A DNA stretch of 64,000 bases from Bedellia somnulentella. Its lineage: Eukaryota; Arthropoda; Insecta; Lepidoptera; Bedelliidae. Position 1 is the stretch's first letter. Every line of letters begins with the position of its first letter. The notes under the pieces are model-generated. The model was given only the letters and a program-made list of their open reading frames with translations. It ran no database searches and was not told where the DNA came from. Below, in pieces: positions 1-10,902 of the stretch. Position numbers and translations under genes: made by a program. Location: contig OY755173.1 of the NCBI GenBank assembly GCA_963576735.1, forward strand, positions 18,756,873 through 18,820,872. The letters are read 5' to 3'.

Positions 1-370
1 TTGAGTAGGTTATCATTATTTGAGGAAGGTGTTATATAGTTCAAAGATATACGGTTTCAAATTTTAGAGGTTTAATGATGCAGTTTATATAACATACATT
101 CATACGTCGTTAGTTGTCATTGTCACAGACAATCGGTCGACACATAATCAATTTATTAGTGCAGTAATTGATAAATAAAAAAAATACGTTGAAGAGAGTA
201 AAGATAATTTTTTATTTATAATGAAATCGAGAAATATAAATATATAAATAATTTAAACAGGTTCATACGAAAATACGCATTAAAATATATGCAAGCGTAT
301 ATTTTTTTGTTTGCTGCTTTTTTTATTGGTAGGAATATATTTTGAAATTGGTCTTATTTTAATATAGAAA

Positions 371-407
371 CAAAATCTCTTCGGGAATATACAGCGTGAA
401 CGTTTAT
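371..407 (+). repeat. S1 SINE 3' end scrap
   Basis: Only the terminal module of S1 is left: TTCGGGAATATACAGCGTGA followed by ACGTTTATG. It has the spacing seen at the end of the full copies. No body lies upstream. Confidence 0.5.
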
Positions 408-565
408 GATTGAGTGAGAAATAAAATCCAACCCTAAGGGGATCAAATAGGGGATGATGAAGTCTTTACTGTTCTGTACGACTTTCAATGACTCTATAGT
501 GTATCGAGTTGAGAATCTCTGTTGAGTTTTTCTTTATCTTTTAGAAGTAGATATATATAAAAATG

Positions 566-708
566 ACAACAGGCCTTTTCCCAATCACGTAAGTACACTG
601 TATAAGCAAGTCGTAGGTACTCTAAGCAGGTGGCAATGTCACGTGATGTTCAGAAGTATTAGTAACTCTGCCAACCCCTTCGAGGATAAACGGCGTGAAC
701 GTTGGAGT
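566..708 (+). mobile_element. S1 tRNA-derived SINE, 5'-truncated
   Basis: This holds the 3' half of S1: the ATCACGTAAGTACACTGT block, the GTCACGTGATGTTCAGAAGT block and the terminal GCCAACCCCTTCGAGGATAA hairpin with GGCGTGAACG. The tRNA-like head is missing, as expected for 5' truncation during target-primed reverse transcription. Confidence 0.8.
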
Positions 709-1081
709 TTTAGAAGCAGGTTTTTGTAGTAATGTAAGTATTTCTATGTAATTATGATTCGGAGTCAAACAATCAATTAACAAAAACCATAGACTGCTCG
801 CTAGGAGTGTGCAACAGGCATGTGCATCTTTTCCGTGGCTCCACAATTTGTTTGTAAGTTTGTTCTCTCGAGGCATTGTCGGCTGAATTAAAACCAAAAA
901 AATAATAACTTATTACTAAACAAAGGATAAATAAACAAAAGAAAAAATTCGGAAAAATCTCGGGTATAAGCCTCCGTCGCGTCGTCGTTTGTAAAAAAAA
1001 TCGGAGGTAGGGAACGCAAAAACGACTCAAAAAGTGTAAAGAAGAAACAAAGGATAGAAGAGTTTCGCACTGAAAGCCATT
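709..1081. other. unclassified stretch
   Basis: No coding or repeat assignment. The short frames here lack codon bias and recognisable motifs. The last 190 bases are A-rich and lead directly into the tRNA-like sequence. Confidence 0.5.
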
Positions 1082-1154
1082 GACACTGTAGCTCAATTGG
1101 CAAAGTGACTGGGGCGTATACCCGAGTTCGCGGGTTCGATCCCCGCCGGTGTCG
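1082..1154 (+). tRNA. tRNA-like sequence (tRNA pseudogene or SINE head)
   Basis: Seen: GACACTG at 1082-1088 pairs over 7 bp with CGGTGTC at 1147-1153; an A box TAGCTCAATTGG at 1089-1100; a perfect T arm (GCGGG, 7-nt loop, CCCGC, 1130-1146) containing the B-box-like GGTTCGATCCC; and a run of T from 1157 that could stop Pol III. The anticodon arm has about four pairs and a 7-nt loop whose central triplet would be GTA, but the usual U33 is C, and the D stem pairs badly. I therefore think it is a tRNA-derived pseudogene or the head of an otherwise unrecognised SINE rather than a working tRNA-Tyr. No CCA is encoded, as is normal in eukaryotes. Confidence 0.45.
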
Positions 1155-1232
1155 AATTTTTTCTTTCCTTTATTTATCCTTTATTTAGTTTTCATGAACA
1201 AAACATTAAAAATAACTTATTGTCAGTATTGT

Positions 1233-1975
1233 GTATGTGCTGGTTGAGCAGCGAAAATTTCAAAATCTAACTTATAAGTTCACGCCGTACATCTCCGAAG
1301 CGGTTGGCAGAGGTACTAAATACTTCTGCTAAGTGTTAAGAGTACCCATGTTTTGCTTGGTAAGTGTACTCACGTGATAGGGGGCAGGCCTATCGCCGTT
1401 TTGTACGAATACACTGTCACATGACTAAGTACAACTCAGTCATGTGGGTTTCCTCACGATGTTTTACCTCACCGTTAACAACCATGATAAATTCACCACA
1501 CAAATGTCTTGAGCAAAGACAAATTGGCCCGACCCAGGATTTGAACCCTTATCGTCTCCAAGATTAGCGGTGTTCTACTCAGTGAGCTATAACGGTTGTA
1601 GTGAAAATTGTTTAGATGAGATGTACGACTGGGAACACAAAGGTGTAATTAATATTAAATTTTGATGCAATGTTTACTTTAAATATAAAAATAACAGAAA
1701 GGAAAAAAGCTACGATTCCTTTTAACAAAAAACGTCATTGTTTATTCTTTCACACAGGTGAATGAACTCAGAAAATAAAAGATCAAATAAATTCATTTTG
1801 TCTACATCGTGTATGTGCTCGGTGAACAGCGAAAATCTGTTTAGATGAAAAGTACGACTGGGAACTCGCAGGTGTAGTTCATATAAAATTTTGAGACAGT
1901 CCATAAGACTTGTGAAAATATAAATTACTAGCCCCTTTAACAAAACGTAACACAGAGGAAAGATTTTTGTACATT
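1233..1975 (+). repeat. two imperfect direct copies of an unclassified repeat
   Basis: A block with GTGTATGTGCT, GAACAGCGAAAAT, TTTAGATGA, GTACGACTGGGAAC and CAGGTGTA occurs at about 1233-1680 and again at about 1808-1975. The first copy is split by an S1 insertion (1278-1600). No family recognised. Confidence 0.5.
1278..1600 (-). mobile_element. S1 tRNA-derived SINE, near full length
   Basis: Read on the minus strand it begins with a tRNA-like head (A-box region AGCTCACTGAGTAGAAC, B-box region GGGTTCAAATCCTGGG), runs through the conserved S1 body (TATCACGTGAGTACAC) and ends GTACGGCGTGAACT. The head differs from those at 2717 and 7680, so it is another subfamily. Confidence 0.85.
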
Positions 1976-2580
1976 TTTTTATTTCGGAAATTTTTAATTA
2001 ATGATACACACGCAAACTGTTAAAATCCCGGAAAATAAGTAGTTATATAGCAGTAAAATCTTCTTCGCTAATTCAGATTTGATTACAGTTACTGACGACG
2101 GGTTGACGCTGAGGGTTTCTTTTTGTGAACATGTTACGAATGTCTTTCTCTAATTATATATTTACATCAAAACTGAAAATATAGACTAGAATAAAAAACA
2201 CTTTATTATTACGTCATAAAATAAATATTTACAGTTATCCCGTCAATCAATGAAAATAAGCCAAATATAGATATCATCACACAGTGAAATGTAACATAAA
2301 AGGTTACGTTGTCTAAGTGGCCCTTCCTACTTTTATTTTCTCCGAAATACACAAAAATTATAATAATAGCTGTTACGTGAGTCTGTTACATATTCTGCTT
2401 AAAGGTAATAATTCGAGTTCTAGTGTCAGTTAGGCTTCTATTACATGAACACTTCTTCAACGCGCGTTAAAATATCGTCGAAATATAGTTAATGATTTTT
2501 CACACGCTAAGGTTACGTCTTTATATTAGAATCTTCAGTTTCTAGAATGTTTAGCTAAACATCAAACTTTGACCCTCAGC
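1976..2580. other. AT-rich stretch, nothing recognised
   Basis: No open frame with motifs, no repeat family and no inverted termini seen. Confidence 0.5.
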
Positions 2581-2582
2581 CT

Positions 2583-2640
2583 AGCCTCACAGTCACGGCA
2601 TTAATTCCCATAAGGGTAGTCAGAGGATCGACCGTCACTA
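2583..2640 (-). repeat. RTE LINE 3' end scrap
   Basis: On the minus strand it reads GGTCGATCCTCTGACTACCC, then TTATGGGAATTAATGCCGTG. That aligns with the last ~50 bases of the RTE fragment ending near 21355. Only the 3' terminus remains. Confidence 0.6.
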
Positions 2641-2716
2641 TTTGTGACCGTGCTAACCTCGCTACCTTCGTTTATTTGAATCAATATTTTCAAAAAGCAC
2701 TTCATTATTCATCATA

Positions 2717-3085
2717 GCGACATGATAGTCCAGTGGGTAGAACACCCGCCCGAAAAACAGAAGGGCGTGAGTTCCAATCCTGGGACGGGCCTACACCAAT
2801 TTGTCTTTTCTAAAGTCATATGTGTGGTTAATTTATCATGGTTGCTAACGGTGAGGGAAAACATCTTGAGGAAACCCACATGGCTGAGTTGTATTTAGTC
2901 ATGTGACAGTGTATTCGTACAAAACGGCGATAGGCCTGCCCCCTATCACGTGAGTACACTGTCTAAGCAAAACGTGGGTACCTTCTCTGGAAACTAGATG
3001 GCGCTTGCCATGTGAGTTCATGAGTATTGGTACCTCTGCCAACCCCTTCGGGGATAAACGGCGTGAACGTTTATGTTATGTTATG
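2717..3085 (+). mobile_element. S1 SINE, full length with 12-bp target duplication
   Basis: The tRNA-like head has A box GATAGTCCAGTGGGTAGAAC and B box GAGTTCCAATCCTGGG, followed by the whole S1 body and the terminal CCCCTTCGGGG hairpin, GGCGTGAACG and a TTATG tandem tail. The copy is flanked by TTATTCATCATA at 2705-2716 and 3086-3097, the hallmark of LINE-type insertion. The anticodon-region sequence CCCGAAAAACAG differs from the copies at 7680, 15962 and 61261. Confidence 0.92.
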
Positions 3086-3097
3086 TTATTCATCATA

Positions 3098-3482
3098 TAA
3101 TTACACTTTGGACGCCTGGCCTTTTGAGCACAATTTGTAATTGTTTGATTGATTGAAATTTACTCTAGCGTTATTATTCTTTTATCATTTACAATGCTCT
3201 ACATATCTCTTTTATTAATTTAGTATCATCGTTTCTTTCTATGTGTCCAAACCATTAATCAGCTTGAACTTGGATAACACTTTACTTAAATACCCTATTA
3301 TCTCCCTATAGTACGAATAACCGACTTATATTTTTGTATTTACGGATGTACAATTTTTCACAACTGTACTTCCGAAAGTGCAAGAGAAATTTCTTATTCT
3401 TAAGTTCTTGCATCATGATGCATGTTGTTTTAAGAACAAAGACAAGACATACAGAATAAGTATCATACGTAGATTTAATAAT
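3098..3482. other. AT-rich stretch, nothing recognised
   Basis: No coding or repeat signal identified. Confidence 0.5.
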
Positions 3483-3728
3483 GCCGTGTAGTGCCGGCTT
3501 AGAATGTCGCTACCCCTTTCTACCCACGGGTGTCGTAAGAGGCGACTAAGGGTATTAGGGCCTTTTATTGGATTTTTGGGCGATGCGGTTGCAGACCCAT
3601 CACCATAAACCTTTATTTTTACCATCTTTTCCCCACTCAACTTCCAAAAGTGGCTGAGGAATTTATAATTCCTGAGCTATGGTTACCCCTTCTAGGGAAA
3701 TATAGCCGTGAGTATATGTAAGTATGTA
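3483..3728 (+). mobile_element. S2 short interspersed element, full length
   Basis: It starts GCCGTGTAGTGCCGGCTTAG, passes GTAAGAGGCGACTAAGGG and GATGCGGTTGCAGACCCATC, and ends GCCGTGAGTATATGTAAGTA. The GCCGTGTAGTGCCGG start with CTACCCACGG (shared with 9740) defines a subtype distinct from GCTGTGTAGTGTCGG copies. Confidence 0.88.
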
Positions 3729-4254
3729 CTATATGTACGTAGATATTCAACCACATTGTTTACCAAATGTTTAAAACAGACCATATTCTTAAATGCCCAG
3801 GCCCAAAACTTGGATTGCTACAACTTTAATAAAAAAAATGCTCATAGCTGATATTATTAGCTTATTTTTGTACATATATAGGTTATTTCAAATACATAGT
3901 AGGTAAATACAGACCTTGTCAAGAACTTTTAATCATACCTGTGGCGTAATAATCATACTGAAGTGCCTAAAGTATTTTAATAAGTATTTCAACGAGTTTT
4001 AATTATTCGACGAGATAATTTAATTAATTAACCGTCTAGAAGGTCGGAAACCTAAATGCTAATTGTTACTAATGTCGGAACAATCTACGTCAATATAATC
4101 ATTACACACATCATGATACACATTAACTAATAAGGTCTAATATAGTTAAGACTGGAGTGCCATTCTACCATTCTGCTTCAACTGTATAAAGAATGTACTG
4201 AGTTTTGATTGTGACCATATTTGCATACATCAAACATACATACATATACTTATA
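3729..4254. other. AT-rich stretch, nothing recognised
   Basis: No coding or repeat signal apart from CATA-type tails near the right end. Confidence 0.5.
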
Positions 4255-4510
4255 CATACATACATACATATACATATACTCACGGCTATAAATCCCTAGA
4301 TGGGGTAACCAGAGCTAAGGAATCAGAAATTCCTCAGCCACTTTTGGAAAGTTAAATGGGGAAAAGATGGTAAAATAAAGGTTGTTGGTGATGGGTCTCC
4401 AACCGCATCGCCCAAAAATCCCTTTAAAGCCCCAATACCGTTAGTCGCCTCTTACGTACACCCGCCGGAAGAATTGGGGTAGTGCTATTCTAAGCCGACA
4501 CTACACAGCA
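4255..4510 (-). mobile_element. S2 element, full length
   Basis: Reverse orientation: CATA tail, ACTCACGGCTATAAATCCC, CCAACCGCATCGCCC, and the 5' end GCCGACACTACACAGCA at the right. Its 5' end abuts the tail of the next S2 copy directly, so two S2 copies are head to tail. Confidence 0.88.
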
Positions 4511-4763
4511 CACATATACTCAAGGCTATAAATTCCTAAAAGTGGTAGCCAGAGATTCAGAAATAGAAATTCCTTAGCCCTTTTGGAAGTTAGGGGTGAA
4601 AATAAAGGTGAGTGGGAAAAATAAAAGTTATTGGTGGAGGGCGTTGGTGGAAAGCGTTGTACCTCGTCCCCAATAATATGTTAAAAGGTTCCAACACACT
4701 AAGTCAACCTTTAAGACTCCCGCGTGTAGAAATGGGCTATTGCTTTTCTGAGTCGATACTACT
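4511..4763 (-). mobile_element. S2 element, diverged
   Basis: Same order of blocks as the neighbouring S2 but with many substitutions and small indels, including loss of much of the 5' third. It is older than the adjacent copy, which probably inserted at its edge. Confidence 0.75.
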
Positions 4764-4879
4764 TAGAATTGCCCTCGTGTTAATAATTCCCCATCATTTT
4801 CCTATGTCGTAAAAGTCGATGACAAATCTGGTAAAATACATTTTACATACAAACATCATCAACCGGAGTGGTATTCTGT

Positions 4880-5410
4880 AAATAATATAACATCACAATA
4901 AAAAATGAGTGCAATGAGCTATTTGACAGGTTTTTAAAATCCATTTTATATGATGTAGTAGAGTTTAAGGAACCCAGTAAAAGTTATATTTTTTAAATCT
5001 GGTGCACATTTGCTGAAAAATATCAAATTTAAAATTGAATATTCAAATAGCGCGTCAAAACACTATTTTGACAATATGGCGCTGCAAACGGGTCAGTGAC
5101 GTCACTTGCCTGTATTTGGTCTATGGCAACAAACGAGCCACGAGGTTTCTTTACAGGCATGTGACGTCATCATAAACTCGACCATTCAAGAACGTTTTGT
5201 GTCACGTGACAAACATACTTTGCATTTTTATTTATGGATTTTTAAAGAAATCAATTATTATTTTCAACTTACGTTAATAATTAACCATTTTTAAACTCTT
5301 AATTTATACTGATGACAGCAATTGATACTTTATTTCTCGCATTGTCAAATAGTCTATTGTACCATAGAACTGGTCTGATGTATTTCTATGAAAGTCTGTT
5401 CAAAACACGT
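4880..5410. repeat. unclassified element-like region rich in palindromic sites
   Basis: Seen: AGTGACGTCACT (5095-5106), TGACGTCA (5162-5169) and GTCACGTGAC (5201-5210), all perfect palindromes, and CTATTTGACA near 4919 opposed by TGTCAAATAG near 5344. It may be a decayed DNA transposon or a regulatory segment; nothing here decides it. No protein frame shows motifs. Confidence 0.35.
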
Positions 5411-5630
5411 CACTGAGCATGAATGTCCCCAATATTTCTTCTAACGCATATCACATGTACAGTACATATACTTGACATTAGCTCTTATTGGGTTAGGTTG
5501 AGACTGTTCATTATCACATTTGAACATTATTTTTAATTAGTGGGTACAAGTACACGGCGAGTCATAAAACATATATAGATACATACAACATTAACTATAA
5601 TAATAAAGAAATTGCAGTAACGTCCCTTAA

Positions 5631-5822
5631 GAGCTTATTCCATTACACTTTGTCGTTTCTTAATTCAGACGTCCTTCGAAGTTACTGCCGCAGACGCTTG
5701 TTATTCCACTACACAAATTTGTCTACTTTTCAGAAGCCTAGCGTTCTGAACGTTATTCCACTAGTCTGAATTCAGATTCTGTGGCTTTCAGACATCTTCA
5801 TTCAGACAAATGGAATAAGCTC
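5631..5822. mobile_element. MITE with GAGCTTATTCCAT termini
   Basis: GAGCTTATTCCATT at the left is matched by its inverse complement AATGGAATAAGCTC at the right, giving a 192-bp element flanked by TTAA on the left and TTTA on the right. Inside, ATTCAGAC or its complement occurs at least four times. The TTAA-like flank suggests piggyBac-type non-autonomous DNA, but there is no coding region to test it. Confidence 0.6.
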
Positions 5823-6035
5823 TTTAGGCTTGGCACAACGTAGTCTAGATTTCATAATTTTTTATAGATAACTTAGCAGCTCCATCGATATTTGGCTAGT
5901 TTTTTACAGAATGTTTTTGGTGTGATCTCATTTACTGTTGATTGCTTCCAAAAATAGTTTTGACTATGATGATGACTATGCAATAGGCGTTTAAGATGAA
6001 ATGCTTGAAAGCGATTGATTTCATTTACTTATGAA

Positions 6036-6079
6036 TTTATTCTTACATACATGAATAGGCTCATGTATGTAAGAATAAA
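6036..6079. repeat. perfect 19-bp-arm hairpin
   Basis: TTTATTCTTACATACATGA at 6036-6054 is the exact inverse complement of 6061-6079, with a 6-base loop (ATAGGC). It is followed by a second hairpin at 6091-6131 (20-bp arms, one mismatch, one-base loop). The arms contain S2-like tail and S2 3' sequence, so both may be fold-back debris of S2. Confidence 0.75.
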
Positions 6080-6111
6080 CAATATAATATCAGAAATTTC
6101 TCAGCCTATGT

Positions 6112-6200
6112 CATAGGCTGAGGAATTTCTGATTCCCTATTTCTGGCTACCTCTTCAAGGGATTCATAGCTGTAAGTATACGTATGTATGTATGTATACA
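6112..6200 (+). mobile_element. S2 element, 3' third only
   Basis: GGCTGAGGAATTTCTGATTC, then GGCTACCTCTTCAAGGGATT and a GTATGTATGTATG tail. The 5' two thirds are missing. Confidence 0.75.
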
Positions 6201-6942
6201 TCAAAAGAAAAAAAAAACGATTGAAGAACCAATTTTTTGTTCATGCGAACTAAATCAATCACGTACAGGATGATGTGAATTCAACTGCCAAAATACACTT
6301 CACTTATTTTACTTTTGAAGAGTTTTCCTCATTTTTATCGAAAACGAGATTGGCCTAAATCGATTATTGACGTGTGTTTTTGAAGTTCTTTTAACTCGTA
6401 TATCACCCAGATTATTTAGAATGTTTATTTTTTAATAAACTTCGTGATTGAAAATGTTGTCAAATTCACGTAAGTGCCACTCTAATTAATTTCTTTTCGG
6501 TTTCCAAAAATCTATTTTTTTTGTGTTTTAATTGATGTTTTGACCTCGTATTAAATTGGAGCCATTTATACCTAATTAGGTTTTAAAAAAATAGCCTGAA
6601 TACTCAAACGTGCCAGAGAAGAGGACAGTGTTACGGCCAGAATTGCCAATCAAATTTCGCCAATCTGTCGTATACATATGCATCACAAAGAACAATAATT
6701 ACTATATTGCAATTTTAATGGATGCAGCGAACTTCGCTAAAATAGAAAATAGAACAGAAATATAATCTACAGATTTCTTTAGTATTATTAGCATTTCCTC
6801 TCCTTCATCAGATTTACAGACCAGATCAGAAGTGCATGCTAAAATAAAGCAAAGCAAAAAAATTGTATCCTTAATGATACTGAATTTTTATCTGCACAGT
6901 TATTTAATTTTGTTACATATTTTAATTACATTTATTAATTAA
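6201..6942. other. AT-rich stretch, nothing recognised
   Basis: No coding, tRNA or repeat assignment. The right end is the left target duplication of the S1 insertion at 6943. Confidence 0.5.
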
Positions 6943-7297
6943 ACGTTCACGCCGTTTATCCCCGAAGGGGTCGGCATAGGTACCAATACTTCTGAACTCC
7001 CATGGCAGCGCCATCTAGTTTCCAGAGAAGGTACCCACGTTTTGCTTAGACAGTGTACTCACGTGATAAGGGGCAGGCCTATCGCCGTTTGGTAGGAATA
7101 CACTGTCACATGACTAAGTACAACTCAGCCATGTGGGTTTCTTCACGATGTTTTCCCTCACTGTTAACAACCATGATAAATTAACCACACGTATGACTTT
7201 AGAAAAGACAAATTGGTGTAGGCCCGACCCAGGATTGGAACTCACGCCCTTCTGTTTTCGGGCGGGTGTTCTACCCACTGGACTATCATGTCGTCAA
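6943..7297 (-). mobile_element. S1 SINE, full length with 13-bp target duplication
   Basis: Minus-strand full S1. It carries the same anticodon-region head as the copy at 2717 (GGCGGGTGTTCTACCCACTG in plus-strand reading). It is flanked by ATTTATTAATTAA at 6930-6942 and 7298-7310. Confidence 0.92.
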
Positions 7298-7310
7298 ATT
7301 TATTAATTAA

Positions 7311-7679
7311 TTTCAAATTGAAAATTAAAATGGACGCATCAATCTCAAATACGTCAAAAATCCAAAGTATAAATTTTGATTAAAAGAAACCAGTGGTGTA
7401 AAAACGTTAGTGCCTTTTTAAACCGATCCATCATGGCATGACTCAAACACACTGTTTGTAATGTTTAATATCCGTTTACTGAGAAACATATTAATATAAT
7501 CGCATGTTTTGATGTTCAACATTTACTTACAGATAGGTAAATATGTGCTTTTAATATAATATTCGTTAAAATTAAACAAAGTATTATTAGGTCTTTTTCA
7601 TGTCTATGATATTACAAAGGCAATTTCTGTCTGATTTATTGCTGTAATTGGAAAATTTAAAGTATAACTGAGTATTTCA
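7311..7679. other. AT-rich stretch, nothing recognised
   Basis: No supported feature. Confidence 0.5.
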
Positions 7680-8050
7680 TATAACATAACATAACATAAA
7701 CGTTCACGCCGAATATCCCCGAAGGGGTTGGCAGAGGTACTAATACTTCTGAACATCACGTGACTTTGTCACCTGGTGTTCAGAGTACCCACGTTTTGCA
7801 TGGACAGTGTACTCACGTGATAGGGGACAGGCCTATCGCCGATTTGTACGAATACACTGTCACATGACTAAGTACAACTCAGCCATGTGGGTTTCCTCAC
7901 GATGTTTTCCCTCACCGTTAACAACCATGATAAATTAACCACACATATGTCTTTAGAAAAGACAAATTGGTGTAGGCCCGACCCAGGATTTGAACACTAG
8001 TCGTTTGCACGATAACCGAGTGTTCTACCCACTGGGCTATCACGGTTGCT
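7680..8050 (-). mobile_element. S1 SINE, full length
   Basis: Minus-strand S1 with an ATAAC tandem tail at the left, the body, and a tRNA-like head whose B box reads GTGTTCAAATCCTGGG and whose anticodon region reads TTATCGTGCAAACGAC. The same head is at 15962 and 61261. Confidence 0.9.
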
Positions 8051-8150
8051 ATTTATTATATTATTAATTCAATAGATAAATATTATTGTTAACTTAACAT
8101 TGTGGGATTTACACAAAGGAGTGTTAGAAGTTTGTATTCTTCTGATCATT

Positions 8151-8391
8151 ACACACATATTACGGCTATATATCCCTAAAAGGGATAGTCAGAGCATCAG
8201 TTTTAGAAATTGCTGAGCCACTTTTGGAAGTTGAATGGGAAAAAAATATTGTACAATTATGGTTATTGGTGATGGTTCTCCAACCGCATCGCCCAAAATC
8301 TGTTAAAAACCCCCAATACCCTTAGTTGCGTCTTACGATCACTTACGGAAAGAAATAGGTAAATGCTATTCTAAGCCGACACATCACAGCT
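8151..8391 (-). mobile_element. S2 element, near full length, diverged
   Basis: All S2 blocks occur in order from the ACGGCTATATATCCC end to GCCGACACATCACAGC, with scattered substitutions. Confidence 0.82.
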
Positions 8392-8639
8392 TACATTACG
8401 TTTCGTTACATATCTTCACCCGGTGTTGAGAACGCAGTCAATACAACAAATAGCACTATATTGTGATGTTATATTATAATTCCAGTTTAAAAGTCAATGA
8501 CATGTAATTCTTTTGAAAGGATATAAGATAGAAAGAGTAGCCAGGTTTCACAGTAAAAATATCTCAGCTATTTTCAAGTTGAGTTGCGAAGGAGGCTATT
8601 TAGTACCGTTGGTTGCGGAAAGAATTAAATTGCATACAT

Positions 8640-8705
8640 AAACACATACAATGACTCACGCCATTATTTCCCATTGGGATAGGCAAAGACTATTGATGGC
8701 CTACC
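8640..8705 (-). repeat. RTE LINE 3' end scrap
   Basis: Minus strand: ATAGTCTTTGCCTATCCCAA, then TGGGAAATAATGGCGTGAGT and a short TATG-type tail. It matches the RTE 3' terminus at 21310-21360. Confidence 0.65.
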
Positions 8706-9151
8706 CTATCGATAGTAATGATAGAAATGAGTTTGTGTTATTTTAAGCTGGTACACAGCTTAAAATATAAAAGATCTATAAAAACTCTAACTTCAATAAT
8801 GTAAATTATTATTACTTTACTTACTACATTATTCCACTCCAATCATTCATCAAGCATGTCCATCAATCACTTTGACGTTAGCGTCAATCATCGCCTGTTA
8901 CGTATCGAGTGCATATTGTAATGTGATCAATATCCGATGCAAGTAAATTGATGCGATTTCCAATATCCCACTTCAATAAAACAATTTTATTAGAGCTCTT
9001 TGATATCAAATAAACAGTATATATTCTATACTCGGTTTTGTGGTGGTTTTGTGATTTACAGGGGTTATTGAGAGCGTCAGAATTAATTAAAGTTTAGCTT
9101 ATTTGGAAGTTTTTAGAGATTACATTAAACAAACTGATCACTAGAAATACT
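8706..9151. other. AT-rich stretch, nothing recognised
   Basis: No supported feature. Confidence 0.5.
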
Positions 9152-9403
9152 TACATACATACATATATATTCACGACCATAAATTACAAAATGGGAAGCC
9201 AGAAACTTTAGAGCTAGAAACGCCTTAGCCACATTTGGAAGTTAATAGGGGACAAGATGGTTGAAATAAAGTACCGTTGGTGGGTGAGTCTCCAACCGCA
9301 TCGAACAAAAACCTCTTAAAAAAGTCCCATACCCTAAGTCGCTTCTTACGGCACCCGTCGTGGTTAGAAAGGAGTAGTGACATCCTAAAGCGGGCCTACA
9401 CGG
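9152..9403 (-). mobile_element. S2 element, diverged
   Basis: CATA tail, TTCACGACCATAAATTAC, CTCCAACCGCATCGAAC and CGGGCCTACACGG mark a full-length but old S2 copy. A short open frame across it is chance. Confidence 0.8.
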
Positions 9404-9727
9404 AAGATTTTAACTGTCCCTTAGTTCCTTCTCGCGCGTCGGTCGCCTCCCGGAGAGTGAAAAATAGTGAAAATTTTAGAATACCTTTTTACATTACAAA
9501 AATTGTGGACTTGAATAATAAATCTTCAAATAGAACAAAAAAATATATACAAGATATGGCAGTTCCCTGAACAAAGTTCTTGTAACTACTTTTATTGTTG
9601 TTTTTAACTTATGCTTATTTATTTATTGTTAGTTGTGTAATAGTAGGCAAAGTTGTAATGCCACAAATGCGTCACGGTAAAATTATAATAAATATTTGTT
9701 TATCAGACTGAAGATTATTATATATAT
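9404..9727. other. AT-rich stretch, nothing recognised
   Basis: No supported feature. Confidence 0.45.
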
Positions 9728-9739
9728 TACCTTTTATTG

Positions 9740-9990
9740 CCGTGTAGTGCCGGCTTAGAATATCACTACCCCTTTCTACCCGAGAGTGTCGTATGAGGCG
9801 ACTAAGGGTGTGGGGCTTTTTAAGTGGTTTTTGGGTAATGCGGTTGGAGACCCATTACCAACGATACTTTATTTTTTCCATCTTCTCCCCTATAAACTTC
9901 CAAATGTGGCTGAGGAGTTTCTAGCTCTGAAGCTCTGGCTACCCCTTTTTGGGATTAACGCCCGTGAGTATATGTATGTATGTATGTATG
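9740..9990 (+). mobile_element. S2 element with 12-bp target duplication
   Basis: Full-length S2 of the CGTGTAGTGCCGG subtype, ending CCCGTGAGTATATGTATG plus more TATG repeats. It is flanked by TACCTTTTATTG at 9728-9739 and 9991-10002. Confidence 0.9.
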
Positions 9991-10002
9991 TACCTTTTAT
10001 TG

Positions 10003-10902
10003 TATAATTCTTATACCTTAAAGCTCTAAAGGCTTCCGAGTTAAATAGTGATATTTTATTAAAATTCTCTTTGTCTAACTAAATGAGAACTAATAGCGTT
10101 ACTATATTAAAATCTGCGTTTTGTAAAGAATATCTACCTAATCGTTTATAGGTGATCTAGCTGAGAATTTATAGAACAACTTTACTTCAGGAGCTACGGG
10201 ACTGATTCCATATTTGATGATGATTACATAATTATTACAGTACAAGTATGTAGTTAGGCAATTCTTCAGAAATTGTTTTAAATGTTTAATATCAGCCTAC
10301 TCGATTTAACTAAATTTGAAATATTAAACTAGGACTTCAATGCAAATTGCGATTAAAACGAGTTGAGCTGAACGATTTAGGAAAACTTAAAAAAAAAAGT
10401 CAAAAAGTTTATTTTTCAAAATAAAGTTAAATACTAACATTTTTCGAACGTCAAAGTTTTAAAAGTTTTGCTTCGGAAGGTGTTCATAAAGAGAAGAAGC
10501 AACAAAGAAACTCTTTACATTCACATTTTTTCATTTTTTCAAAATATGGTTTGTACAATTTCAGTTTATATACATGTTTTTACTTTATAAAAGATTTTCT
10601 ATGCGACAAAACCAAACGCTACTTTGACATATTTAAAATAAATTGTCCATCACAAAAAACCATTCACATAACGTGAGAAGAAATTTAGTTTTCTTACTAT
10701 CTGTGCAGTCGTAAGTTTTAAGCTGCGCTCTAAATAAGTTAACTTTTTTTTCTCAATGATAGGTTTGATCACGACATGCGATCCCTCACGACACTCAGCA
10801 ATGTTCACTTGATCACTTTGCCAAATTTGGTTAAAATCGGTCCAGAGGAGTTCGATCACAAAGAAGAGGCCTACCCGCGTTTCAGATAATTATTTTGAAG
10901 AT
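10003..10902. other. unclassified; possible Helitron-like segment
   Basis: Mostly AT-rich. Around 10800-10870 the phrase AAATTTGGTTAAAATCGGTC resembles one inside the Helitron-type element near 28360, so part may be a decayed Helitron. No open frame with motifs. Confidence 0.35.
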
